Part shown: positions 8,711 to 16,740 of the stretch, piece after piece
Numbering within the stretch: the stretch's first letter is position 1
How the letters are laid out: every line of letters begins with the position of its first letter
Source: Clostridium acetobutylicum ATCC 824
GTDB lineage: Bacteria; Bacillota; Clostridia; Clostridiales; Clostridiaceae
Length of the DNA stretch: 64,000 bases
Assembly: GCF_000008765.1 (NCBI RefSeq)
Contig: NC_003030.1
Span: 1,770,001 to 1,834,000, forward strand
Direction: 5' to 3'
Notes under the pieces: generated by a model
What the model saw: only the letters and a program-made list of their open reading frames with translations
Told to the model about the DNA's origin: nothing
Database searches by the model: none
Translations under genes and position numbers: made by a program

Positions 8711-9014
8711 TTCAGAAAAATATAATAAAGTCATACGCCTAAAGGGTTATGTTAATCGACTTTCGGATTTGTTAGATGATACTTATGGCTTGGACTTTAC
8801 ACAATTCAAAACAGCTGGAACAACGAATTGGTCCGGAAAAGTGAAAAAAAGTCAGTTTGACGATGAATATAAAAAAGCCAGTGACGAATTAGCAAGGACA
8901 GCACCAGAAATTGAAGAAGCGATTTCAACATGTAAGAGTAAGATGTACAGTTTAGCTTGGTCCATTGATGATAAATGGATGAAGACAAAAGCCCTTGCCA
9001 TTACAGCTTTTTAG
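8703..9014 (+). CDS. Small helical WXG100-like partner protein (YwqH/DUF5082-like)
   Basis: A 103-residue, almost wholly alpha-helical protein with a central W-S-G turn (NWSGKVKKSQFDDEY) between two helices. This is the helix-turn-helix layout of WXG100/Lap-type partners encoded before LXG toxins. Such partners bind the LXG domain and target it to the T7SSb. The ATG at 8703 has GGAGG 6-7 nt upstream and is preferred over the ATG at 8697, which touches the ribosome binding site. Family assignment rests on size, motif and position. Confidence 0.7.
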   Translation: MSDSEKYNKVIRLKGYVNRLSDLLDDTYGLDFTQFKTAGTTNWSGKVKKSQFDDEYKKASDELARTAPEIEEAISTCKSKMYSLAWSIDDKWMKTKALAITAF

Positions 9015-9027
9015 GAGGGGGAAGGAT

Positions 9028-9300
9028 ATGGGAAACGAGGTATCAGTTAATACTAACAAACATAAAACTCAAGTTATGAAGGTTGGAAAAATTGCATCGA
9101 AGGTAGCAGGAGTTAGAAATGGTTTAGACAACAAATATGATCACCTTAAAGTCGATAAAATACATACCATTTTCAAAATTTACGATGATCTCACAAAATT
9201 GGTGAGTTCTTATGGAGAAATGGCAGCACATGACTTAAAGGAGTTTCGCCAATTGGGTGTCAATATTGAGAAAACGGATGCTGAGGGGGCAAAACGATGA
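9028..9300 (+). CDS. Small helical T7SS partner/effector-like protein (DUF3130/TIGR04197-like)
   Basis: A 90-residue helical protein with a strong ribosome binding site (AGGAGGGGGAAGG) before the ATG. It overlaps the LXG gene in an ATGA arrangement, so translation is coupled. Small proteins of this size and position, such as the TIGR04197/DUF3130 group, form targeting complexes with LXG toxins. I see no catalytic motif. The assignment is from context and general similarity. Confidence 0.65.
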   Translation: MGNEVSVNTNKHKTQVMKVGKIASKVAGVRNGLDNKYDHLKVDKIHTIFKIYDDLTKLVSSYGEMAAHDLKEFRQLGVNIEKTDAEGAKR

Positions 9301-10196
9301 GTAATAGTGAACTATATTATGAGGAACTGACTGACCTTTCCGTTAGGATTGCGCTAGGAATTAAAAATAGGACAGAGCCCCTTGATGAATTGAGTCAGGC
9401 AATGACTCAATTAAGCCAAACTAATGCCATAAAAGGCAACGCAGCTAATGCAATGAAAGCCTATATTAACGAAGTACATATGACCTTGATTCAAACACTA
9501 GAGCTGCTCCTTAACAATTATGAAATGGCACTTGGAAAGTATGTTAAAGGTTATTTAGAAGTGGATAGTGACGAGAGTTTCAAGCTCATTAAAGAGGATT
9601 TTGATGCCCATAAGAATAATCTAAGCTCACACCAATCTGATTTTACCTCTATTGGCAATAAGTTAAAAGCTATTTCAGATGAAGCGGAGGATATTATATC
9701 GCTAAGAGGAGCAGGCAGCAAACGTCTCTTCAATGTTGCTAAAGATATGGGCACCATGAAAGAAATAGTAAGTAATCTCAATAATAAATGGAATGATTAC
9801 GAACAGTCAGACCCAGGCTTCAATCAAGTTCAAGATTTAATTGCACAGACAACATCTCTATTGAAGAGTACGCTTTCGGTTCCACGTGGATATTCTTATA
9901 GTCCGGGAAGCTTTAGCAAGCTTATAAGTAAGGATTTTGTGAATGCTTTTGAGGTTAATGCAAATTATGCGCAAAATCCCGATAATCAGAAAGCTTTTAA
10001 GGCTAATTGGAATAGTATTAGTAAGAACTATACTACTGACCAGAAACGAATGGCTGAAGAAGCAAAAGAGGAAGCTCAAAAAGATGGACGCATCGGACTA
10101 ATTTGGGATGCTATTGCAAGTTGCTGCAGGAACAGTGCTTGTTGTGACAGGAGTTGGAGCGGGTTTTGGTGTTGTTCTCATTGCAGGTGGTATTAA
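9297..10196 (+). CDS. LXG toxin, N-terminal secretion part (gene split by a frameshift)
   Basis: Residues 1 to about 210 form the helical LXG domain, the T7SSb targeting region, with the conserved segment around IKGNAANAMKAYINEVH near residue 45-60. The frame continues to about residue 275 (GRIGLIWDAI). It then reads a spurious cysteine-rich tail and stops at 10196. The true continuation is in the +1 frame, open from 10102 and annotated separately at 10108. One extra T in GATGCTATTGCAAG would explain the shift. As it stands the protein would have an LXG domain but no toxin. The gene and its three small upstream partners look less AT-rich than neighbours, which suggests horizontal transfer. 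Confidence 0.85.
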   Translation: MSNSELYYEELTDLSVRIALGIKNRTEPLDELSQAMTQLSQTNAIKGNAANAMKAYINEVHMTLIQTLELLLNNYEMALGKYVKGYLEVDSDESFKLIKEDFDAHKNNLSSHQSDFTSIGNKLKAISDEAEDIISLRGAGSKRLFNVAKDMGTMKEIVSNLNNKWNDYEQSDPGFNQVQDLIAQTTSLLKSTLSVPRGYSYSPGSFSKLISKDFVNAFEVNANYAQNPDNQKAFKANWNSISKNYTTDQKRMAEEAKEEAQKDGRIGLIWDAIASCCRNSACCDRSWSGFWCCSHCRWY

Positions 10197-11241
10197 TAGT
10201 GCTATCAATCATGCCTCAATGGCAACAACTGGCAATAGTTTTAACATAATGGGAAACTTGACAAATGGGGCTTTACAATGGTATAACAAAAACATTGGAG
10301 AGCCTTTAGTGAAAACAGGAAATCCCGTCGCAAAGTTTGTAGCTGGTTTAGGCGATAGTGCTATTCAAACGGCTGGAGGAGTGTGGCAGTTTAGTGTATA
10401 TGATACGGGAAAAGCAGTTTATACTTTGGCAACAAATCCTGAAGCACAAGCACAAGTTGGTAAAAGTATTGGAAACTGGTGGAATCAGATTCGTAGTGGA
10501 AATGCCTATGTTATAGGACAAACAACTGGAGTTGTCGCAAGTGTACTTGTTGCTCCAGGAGATATAGGTGCTGCGGCTGGTAAGGCAAGCAAGGCGGAAA
10601 GTTTACTTGGTAAAGTAGGTACATTCTCAAAATCCGTTGCTGTTTCAAGTGCAAAAAGTGCTAAGAATATAATTAATTTACCAGGAAGAACGATCGATAA
10701 TCTTAGGAGTAAGTTTACAGATTTGAGTACAGCACTTGGTCAAGGTAATGGTATCAGATATGCGTTTCAGGCTGCAGGCGATGATGGCTCAATTTTTAGC
10801 AAAATAAATGAGGAAAATATAGAACATGTAGATGCAGATAAAATATGTGAAGATAGGTATGCACAATGGATTAAAGGTAAGATGTCTGAGGGGACGGCTG
10901 ATGCTAATAAGATAAAAATTCAGAAACCTAAGGCGTATTCTAATCCCAAAATGAGACCTAAATATGGGAAAAATCAAGTAAAAGATGTATGGAATAGTGC
11001 AAAGGATATTGATGGTAAGGTTTATGACCCAAATACTGGAGAAGAATTATCCTGGGACACAAGTAAATCTAGAGCTGGTCAATGGGATATGGGACATACA
11101 CCAGAAAATAAATATAGCGAGTGGCATAAAAAATATATAGATGGAGAAATTACAAAGAAGGAATTTTTAGAATGGTATAGAAATCCTAATAATTATAGAC
11201 CAGAAAGCCCATCAGCAAATAGAAGCCATAAATATGAATAA
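10108..11241 (+). CDS. LXG toxin, linker and C-terminal GH-E nuclease part (after the frameshift)
   Basis: This is the continuation of the LXG gene in the +1 frame; the ATG at 10108 has no ribosome binding site. It begins with a hydrophobic glycine-rich segment (VAAGTVLVVTGVGAGFGVVL, about 5-25), then a linker with the core shared by all downstream cassettes (VIGQTTGVVASVLVAPGDIG onward, about 136-200). The last 110 residues are a GH-E family HNH/Endo VII nuclease: the G-H pair in QWDMGHTPE and the Glu in YRPESPSANRSHKYE. Predicted target is DNA or RNA in rival cells. The ankyrin gene 15 bp downstream is the likely immunity partner. Confidence 0.8.
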   Translation: MLLQVAAGTVLVVTGVGAGFGVVLIAGGINSAINHASMATTGNSFNIMGNLTNGALQWYNKNIGEPLVKTGNPVAKFVAGLGDSAIQTAGGVWQFSVYDTGKAVYTLATNPEAQAQVGKSIGNWWNQIRSGNAYVIGQTTGVVASVLVAPGDIGAAAGKASKAESLLGKVGTFSKSVAVSSAKSAKNIINLPGRTIDNLRSKFTDLSTALGQGNGIRYAFQAAGDDGSIFSKINEENIEHVDADKICEDRYAQWIKGKMSEGTADANKIKIQKPKAYSNPKMRPKYGKNQVKDVWNSAKDIDGKVYDPNTGEELSWDTSKSRAGQWDMGHTPENKYSEWHKKYIDGEITKKEFLEWYRNPNNYRPESPSANRSHKYE

Positions 11242-11256
11242 AGAGGAGATGATAAA

Positions 11257-11742
11257 ATGCCAACAAAAAAAGCAGATATTTATACTTTAGCCAAATTCGG
11301 AGATTTAGGTGCTTTTAAAGAATCTTTTAAAATTGAAAATATAAATGATAAAAGTGAATCAGGTTCAGGATTATTGCATTATGCAATTTCAGGATTAAAA
11401 TTTGATATAGCAATGTTTTTGATAGAAAATGGGATTGATGTAAATATTACTAACGAAGTTGGACAAACTGCATTACATTATATATGTAATTATCCCAATA
11501 TAGATGTAGCTAAATGTATTTTAAAACATGGAGGGGACATAAATATAAGAGATAAGTATTATAATAATGCATTATGGACTGCGGTTTTTAATTGTAAAGG
11601 TAGATACTATGATATGGTAGAATTATTTATGGAGTATAGTCCAGATGTAGAAACTAAAAATAATGCTGGAAGGTCACCATTAGATTTTGCTATCCAAGTA
11701 GGAAATGAAAAGTTAATAAAAATGCTAAGAAAAAAAGAATAG
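11257..11742 (+). CDS. Ankyrin-repeat immunity protein for the GH-E nuclease toxin
   Basis: A 161-residue protein with about four ankyrin repeats. Typical turns are GSGLLHYAISGLKFDIAMFL, GQTALHYICNYPNIDVAKCIL and GRSPLDFAIQVGNEKLIKML. There is no signal peptide or membrane segment, so it should be cytoplasmic. It starts 15 bp after the toxin with its own GAGGAG site. Ankyrin proteins are an established immunity class (Imm-ank) next to HNH-type polymorphic toxins. Pairing with this toxin is inferred from position. Confidence 0.8.
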   Translation: MPTKKADIYTLAKFGDLGAFKESFKIENINDKSESGSGLLHYAISGLKFDIAMFLIENGIDVNITNEVGQTALHYICNYPNIDVAKCILKHGGDINIRDKYYNNALWTAVFNCKGRYYDMVELFMEYSPDVETKNNAGRSPLDFAIQVGNEKLIKMLRKKE

Positions 11743-11880
11743 CATTAATAATTTAAAGTGGATATAAAATGAAGAAGTAATTAACTGCATAAAAATAATA
11801 AATAACAGAATATAGTTAAAACAATAGAATGAAAGAAATGTAATAATGCATAACTTAAATAATGCAGTGAAAGAAGTTAA

Positions 11881-11921
11881 AAAGATTAATGTTTCAGTGA
11901 TTGGGGCATTAATCTTTTTTT
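11881..11921 (+). terminator. Terminator closing the LXG toxin/ankyrin operon
   Basis: A perfect 11-bp stem, AAAGATTAATG with CATTAATCTTT, 15-nt loop, followed by T residues. The same design recurs after the other immunity genes. Confidence 0.88.
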
Positions 11922-12120
11922 ATATTAGGAGATATTTATAGAATCTAAGATAACTAGGGATAAAAAGCACCGTAAGCTGAAAGCTAAGGAAATTCTAGGT
12001 TCAATAATTTCACTTAAAAGTTAACGAAATTATGGACATAATAATAAGTTAACTGAGTAGAATGACTAGAGAATTGGAACTAGGCACTAGGAAATTGTAA
12101 CGAGTGGTAGGGTGCATATG

Positions 12121-12151
12121 ACTGATAAGAAGATATAAGATTGAAATAAAT
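12121..12151 (+). repeat. Spacer direct repeat, copy 1
   Basis: A 31-bp block beginning ACTGATAAGAAGATATAAGA that is identical to 14432-14462. It lies 58-95 bp before the start of orphan toxin homology in both cassettes. Confidence 0.9.
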
Positions 12152-12439
12152 CAAGTGATAAATATTTCAATAATAGCAATCTAAAAATATAATATATCAA
12201 TATTAAAAAGCAGTGGAAATGCCTATGCTATAGGACAAACAACTGGAGTTGTCGCAAGTGTACTTGTTGCTCCAGGAGATATAGGTGCCGCGGCTGGTAA
12301 GGCAAGCAAGGCGGAAAGTTTACTTGGTAAAGTAGGTACATTTTCGAAATCCATCGCTGTTTCAAGTGTAGAAAATGCTAAGAATATTGCTACTTTACCA
12401 TGGAGAACCGTTGATAACCTTGGTAGTAAGGTTGCAGAT

Positions 12440-13336
12440 TTGCGTACAGTACTTAGTGAAGGTAAAGGTGCTATAGGTGATTTAACAAAGTCTGTCGTTG
12501 TTTCAAGTGCAAAAAGTGCTAAGAATATAATTAATTTACAAGGAAGAACACTTGATGATGTTAAAAAAGAAGCAGGATTTGTAAATGGAAAGCTGTTACC
12601 AGCGTCAGGAGAAGCGGTAAAAAGTTTTGGCAAGGTATTAAAAAATACAGGAAAAGATTTAAAAGGATTAACTCGTCAAGTAGAAGTTGAAATGCCCGGT
12701 GTAGGTCGAGTTAGTGTAGGACCTAATATAGAGTTTAGTGAAGTAGTGAAGAATTTTAAAAATGGAGTTGGAGATATTAAGGATAACTTTGTGAAGGCCG
12801 TTAAGAGTGGAGATAAGGGGGCAGTTAAAGCTGAGCAATCTATATCAAAAATAGATGAAGTTGAAGTAAAGTTTAATTATAAGACTAAATATGACGAGGA
12901 TGAATTTGCAAGACAATTAGCTGACCAAGAAGCTGGCATGAACAAATTGACAGTTGATGAGTATTTAAAGAATAGAGAAAGATATATTGAAGAAGGTAGA
13001 GCAATAGAAGGAAATATGGCTCAGCAGGCTGCAAGAGATAAAGCCTTAGCTGATAAAGTTGATGAACTAAGAAGCTCTGGAATGTCATTAAAAGAAGCAG
13101 AAACACAAGCACAAAATTGGTTAGATACACAAGCGGCATTGCATAATCCAGACCAAATTGCAGGAGGAAATCCATTGAATATTGGTGGAATGGGTGATAA
13201 AGGAATCAACTCATCCATTGGGGCTCAATGGAAATATAGAATAGATGCTGTTGATGAGCAAATTCAATCAATGGCTAAAAATATGACTGATGCTGAAAGG
13301 AAAAGTAATTACTTAAATGTAAAATTAACATATTAG
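12440..13336 (+). CDS. Orphan LXG toxin tip with Ntox15 (HxxD) nuclease domain; silent cassette
   Basis: Homology to the LXG linker begins at 12209 in this frame, which is open from 12185. The first possible start is a TTG at 12440 without a ribosome binding site, so no complete toxin is encoded. The linker has two copies of a VSSxxxAKNI-LPxRTxD repeat. A conserved block (GEAVKSFGKVLKNTGKDLKG) follows. The last 160 residues are an Ntox15 domain: FARQLADQEAGMNKL, the HxxD motif as HNPD in AALHNPDQIAGG, and KYRIDAVDEQIQ. Ntox15 includes the DNase effectors Tde1 and Tde2. The immunity gene is 10 bp downstream. Confidence 0.8.
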   Translation: MRTVLSEGKGAIGDLTKSVVVSSAKSAKNIINLQGRTLDDVKKEAGFVNGKLLPASGEAVKSFGKVLKNTGKDLKGLTRQVEVEMPGVGRVSVGPNIEFSEVVKNFKNGVGDIKDNFVKAVKSGDKGAVKAEQSISKIDEVEVKFNYKTKYDEDEFARQLADQEAGMNKLTVDEYLKNRERYIEEGRAIEGNMAQQAARDKALADKVDELRSSGMSLKEAETQAQNWLDTQAALHNPDQIAGGNPLNIGGMGDKGINSSIGAQWKYRIDAVDEQIQSMAKNMTDAERKSNYLNVKLTY

Positions 13337-13346
13337 GAGGAAAAAA

Positions 13347-13895
13347 ATGAATAATTATTTATTTAAAAAGTTTGATATAAATATTAGAGCTAATGATGAT
13401 ACTATTAAAAAGTATAGAGAAAAATTACCAACAGAATTATTATCAGTTTGGACTGAATATGGATTTGGAAGCATCTTAGATGGATATTTAAAAGTAATTA
13501 ATCCAGATGAATATAGCCCAATTATAGAAATGTCTTATTTTAGAGCAGATGTATCAATACCTATTTTTATAACGGCTTTTGGAGATATTATTACATGGGA
13601 AGAAAATAAATATATAGGGATAATTAGATATAAAAAAGGGAATTTTCAGATAATATCATCGGGGTTTAAATACTTCTTTAGCGATTTACAAGATGATTAT
13701 TTCATAGAAAAATATTTAGAAATAGATAAATATAATGAGGCTATAAAGAATCTAGGATTAATTCAATATGATGAATGCTTTGGATATGTACCTTTACTAG
13801 GTCTTGGCGGCAGTGAAAAAGTAGAAAACTTAAAAAAAGTAAAGATAAAAGAGCATATAGAATTAATTACACAAATGGTAGGTAAAATTGAATAA
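13347..13895 (+). CDS. GAD-like/DUF1851 immunity protein for the Ntox15 toxin
   Basis: A 182-residue protein. The N-terminal GAD-like part includes LPTELLSVWTEYGFGSILDGYLKVINPDEY (about 28-57). The C-terminal DUF1851 part ends in CFGYVPLLGLGGSEKVENLKKV. This is the architecture of Tdi1-type immunity proteins that neutralise Ntox15 DNases, so family knowledge independently supports the toxin call. The ATG follows AGGAGG. It may be expressed even though the toxin has lost its start, protecting against sisters that deploy this tip. Confidence 0.85.
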   Translation: MNNYLFKKFDINIRANDDTIKKYREKLPTELLSVWTEYGFGSILDGYLKVINPDEYSPIIEMSYFRADVSIPIFITAFGDIITWEENKYIGIIRYKKGNFQIISSGFKYFFSDLQDDYFIEKYLEIDKYNEAIKNLGLIQYDECFGYVPLLGLGGSEKVENLKKVKIKEHIELITQMVGKIE

Positions 13896-14006
13896 TAAAA
13901 ATTAGCCTATTTACAGATGAGCACTTATTACAAAACTATAAAAATATAAATGCATAAAACTTAGCTCATAAAATATTGTTGGAAGTATAATAGTTTAATA
14001 AATTTA

Positions 14007-14036
14007 TTCACTGCATAATCTAAATAATGCAGTGAA
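14007..14036 (+). repeat. Cassette-end palindrome
   Basis: TTCACTGCATAAT, a 4-nt loop, then ATAATGCAGTGAA; 12 of 13 positions pair. Related copies are at 20473-20501 (strong), 18810-18850 and 11847-11866 (weaker), each just before a terminator. Confidence 0.85.
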
Positions 14037-14043
14037 AAGATGA

Positions 14044-14083
14044 AATGAATCAGCTTAAGTCAAGTAGGCTGGTTCATTTTTTT
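14044..14083 (+). terminator. Terminator after the Ntox15 immunity gene
   Basis: AATGAATCAGC pairs with GCTGGTTCATT (one G-U), followed by a run of T. It lies just beyond the cassette-end palindrome. Confidence 0.85.
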
Positions 14084-14431
14084 AGCAGTTAATATATGCT
14101 GTAAATACATAATTCAAAAGAACTATATTCAAAAGCGACGATAACACATCAGAAAACAGAGATTTTAAAGACTGTGAACAAGAGTGGCATTAAAATTTTA
14201 AAAGTGTTAAATAAAGGCTAAAGATACTGATTTAATAGAAATTGATAGGTAATTAAAATCTTTTTAACAGTTGTACAAGTATAAGCATATGATAAAGGAC
14301 TTCCTGGTTAATTATAACAGACATCTTTAGGAGCCAGTAAAACGAACATAGAAGATATGTGTAGCCTGATAAGCTAGGAAGATCTGGATTCGATAATTCT
14401 ACTTAAAAGTTAATGAAATTGGGAACATATA

Positions 14432-14462
14432 ACTGATAAGAAGATATAAGATTGAAATAAAT
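14432..14462 (+). repeat. Spacer direct repeat, copy 2
   Basis: Identical to 12121-12151 over 31 bp. An adjacent homologous block lies at 14389-14420. Such identity in non-coding DNA suggests recent duplication or gene conversion. Confidence 0.9.
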
Positions 14463-14589
14463 AATAAATATATTCCAATATAAAATATAATAAATACAGA
14501 TAAAGAAATAATAACTGATATAATTATAAATAATCAATTGATGAATACATATAATTGTTATAGGACAAACAACTGGAGTTGCCCTTAGT

Positions 14590-15528
14590 GTGCTTGTCGC
14601 TCCAGGAGATATAGGTGCTGCGGCTGGTAAGGCAAGTAAGGCGGAAAGTTTACTTGGTAAAGTAGGTACATTCTCGAAATCCATCGCTGTTTCAAGTGTA
14701 GAAAATGCTAAGAATATAGCTACTTTACCATGGAGAACCGTTGATAACATTGGTAGTAAAGTTGCAGATTTGCGTACAGTACTTAGTGAAGGTAAGGGCG
14801 CTATAGGTGATTTAACAAAATCCGTTGTTGTTTCAAGTGCAAAAAGTGCTAAGAATATAATTAATTTACCAGGAAGAACAATTGATGATGTTAAAAAAGC
14901 AGCAGGATTTGTAAATGGAAAGCTGCTACCAGCGTCAGGAGAAGCGGTAAAAAGTTTTGGCAAGGTATTAAAAAATACAGGAAAAGATTTAAAAGGATTA
15001 ACTCGTCAAGTAGAAGTTGAAATGCCCGGTGTAGGTCGAGTTAGTGTAGGACCTAATATAGAGTTTAGTGAAGTAGTGAATGATTTTAAAAATGAAGTTG
15101 GAGATATTAAGGATAACTTTGTAAAGGCGGTTAAGAGTGGAGAGAATAATGCTGATACCATAGGAGACTTATCTAAATTTAATTTTGGAAATTACTTAAA
15201 GAAAAAGAGAGGAAATCCGCCATCAGGAATGAGTAAGCCTCATGCGCATCATGTTGCTGTAAAAGGTAATTTTTCTAATCGTAAAAAAATAATTCAAACA
15301 TATGCTAAGTATTCTAGCGAAGTATTAAAATCGGTTGGGATTGACCCTTATTATGGTATTGAAAATATACACTGGGCACCTAATGAAGGACATTCGAATA
15401 GATATATTAAGGCAATTGCCAAAGAATTTTATGAAGTAAAGAAATTAGGTGGTAATAAGGATGATTTTGTAAATAAAATATTAGATATTGTAGATAAATT
15501 AAGAAAGGGAAAATTTCCGCCTCAATAG
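14590..15528 (+). CDS. Orphan LXG toxin tip with AHH-family HNH nuclease; silent cassette
   Basis: Homology to the LXG linker starts near 14557 in this frame, which opens at 14545. The GTG at 14590 is the first possible start and has no ribosome binding site. Linker repeats and the FVNGKLLPASGEAVKS block match the preceding Ntox15 cassette almost perfectly up to about residue 190. The tip then changes to a 120-residue AHH nuclease: KPHAHHVAVKGN carries the AHH motif, followed by the helical GIENIHWAPNEGHSNRYIK segment. AHH is a branch of the HNH/Endo VII superfamily. An immunity gene follows after 12 bp. Confidence 0.8.
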   Translation: MLVAPGDIGAAAGKASKAESLLGKVGTFSKSIAVSSVENAKNIATLPWRTVDNIGSKVADLRTVLSEGKGAIGDLTKSVVVSSAKSAKNIINLPGRTIDDVKKAAGFVNGKLLPASGEAVKSFGKVLKNTGKDLKGLTRQVEVEMPGVGRVSVGPNIEFSEVVNDFKNEVGDIKDNFVKAVKSGENNADTIGDLSKFNFGNYLKKKRGNPPSGMSKPHAHHVAVKGNFSNRKKIIQTYAKYSSEVLKSVGIDPYYGIENIHWAPNEGHSNRYIKAIAKEFYEVKKLGGNKDDFVNKILDIVDKLRKGKFPPQ

Positions 15529-15540
15529 AAAGGAGATATT

Positions 15541-16740
15541 ATGAATAATTTAAGTTGGAGTGATATTAAACGCAGCACTTTTAATGCAATTAAAAAAGGT
15601 GATTTAAAATTATTAGCTAATATGATAGATAAGTATCCTAAAGTGATTGATGCTTATAATTCAAGTGGATATTCGCTTTTGCATGTAGCCGCAGAGCAAG
15701 ATAATGTAGAAGTTCTTGAGTATTTATACAATAATAAAATTGATGTAAATATTACAAGGAAGAACGATGATGGATGTGTGACACCTATACATGGAGCAGT
15801 TGATAAGAATTTGATTGGAAATGTTGAATGGTTAATTGCTCATGGAGCTAAAATTGATACAGGAAATGGTATACATGCTACACCTTTAATAGGAGCTGCT
15901 TTCAATGGAAATTTAGAAATGGTAAAATTGTTACTAAAAAATGGTGCAGATATAAACGCGTTCTATGATATTGGAGAAGGAATAAATAAAACAAGGATTA
16001 CACCATTAATTGCAGCTGAGATGGAAGGACATACAGAGACTTGTGAATATTTGTGCAAAAATGGCGCAAGAAAACTTGATGCAAAAAAATATGAGTTAAC
16101 GCAGATAAAAAATCAACATGATGAGATTTTACAATACTTGCAAAGATACTTTGGAAATGTTAATAAAACTCTTTCTGAAGTTATACCTGCAAGCAATGTT
16201 TCCGTAAACTTAAATATAATGAGAAATACTGAAAATGATAAGTTCATAACCATTGTTACAACTGGTATGAGTGACTGTCCCATGGATGATTCTGATGAGG
16301 CATTTGAGGAAAGATTTGCTGAATTAATAATAAAGTTACCTAAGGATTGGTTGATAGATAAAAATAATATTAAAGATGTAAATAATTATTGGCCTTTGGG
16401 ATGGATTAGAAGAATAGCTCATATCCCTCATTTATATGATGGGTGGATTGGTAAAGATATCATTATTCCAAATGGAGAACCTCCTCAGCCTTTTGCACCG
16501 AATACAAAATTATCATGTATAATGATATGTCAGCCAGATGAAAAGGAATTGCATAGATTCACAACTTCCAAGGGAAATATAATTAATCTATATACATTGA
16601 TACCAATTTATAAAGAAGAAAGAAATATGGCATTAATAAAAGGGTGTAAGTATTTAAGAAAAAGGATGGAAGATAGGGGCATTGATGAAATCTTGAATAT
16701 AACAAGAGAAAATGTTGGATTAAGTGCTGATGAACAATAG
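15541..16740 (+). CDS. Ankyrin-repeat plus SUFU-domain immunity protein for the AHH toxin
   Basis: A 399-residue cytoplasmic protein. Residues 10-190 hold about five ankyrin repeats (for example GYSLLHVAAEQDNVEVLEYL, THATPLIGAAFNGNLEMVKLLL-like). Residues 200-385 match the suppressor-of-fused (SUFU) fold, with FAELIIKLPKDWLI, NYWPLGWIRRIAHIPH and FTTSKGNIINLYTLIPIYKEE. SUFU domains are an established immunity family beside HNH-type toxins, and the fusion to ankyrins combines two immunity modules. The ATG follows AAGGAG. Pairing with the AHH tip is from position. Confidence 0.85.
   Translation: MNNLSWSDIKRSTFNAIKKGDLKLLANMIDKYPKVIDAYNSSGYSLLHVAAEQDNVEVLEYLYNNKIDVNITRKNDDGCVTPIHGAVDKNLIGNVEWLIAHGAKIDTGNGIHATPLIGAAFNGNLEMVKLLLKNGADINAFYDIGEGINKTRITPLIAAEMEGHTETCEYLCKNGARKLDAKKYELTQIKNQHDEILQYLQRYFGNVNKTLSEVIPASNVSVNLNIMRNTENDKFITIVTTGMSDCPMDDSDEAFEERFAELIIKLPKDWLIDKNNIKDVNNYWPLGWIRRIAHIPHLYDGWIGKDIIIPNGEPPQPFAPNTKLSCIMICQPDEKELHRFTTSKGNIINLYTLIPIYKEERNMALIKGCKYLRKRMEDRGIDEILNITRENVGLSADEQ

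Larger units (their letters stand above)
11743..12208 (+). other. Inter-cassette spacer 1 (no gene)
   Basis: No coding frame is supported. It holds an imperfect palindrome around 11847-11866, a terminator (11881-11921), and two blocks repeated in the spacer before the third cassette: 12000-12031 (about 28 of 32 bases the same as 14389-14420) and 12121-12151 (identical to 14432-14462). The orphan toxin homology begins at about 12209. Confidence 0.8.
13896..14556 (+). other. Inter-cassette spacer 2 (no gene)
   Basis: No coding frame is supported. The first half (about 13955-14180) is homologous to the sequence after the fifth cassette (about 20430-20620), including palindrome and terminator. 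The second half carries blocks shared with spacer 1 (about 14365-14462). Spacer 2 is thus a mosaic of cassette-flanking sequences. Confidence 0.8.

Noticed and set aside
10102-10196. Programmed ribosomal frameshift in the LXG gene
   Set aside because: I saw no slippery sequence or downstream stimulatory structure; a one-base indel is the simpler reading.
12223-12633. Repeated minus-strand open frames over the cassettes (also at 14403, 17087 and 18876)
   Set aside because: Their similarity to each other simply mirrors the conserved plus-strand linker; each lacks a start context and a family.
12121-14462. CRISPR array or insertion sequence as an explanation of island repeats
   Set aside because: Repeats are few, unevenly spaced and mostly coding homology; no transposase or spacer pattern was found.
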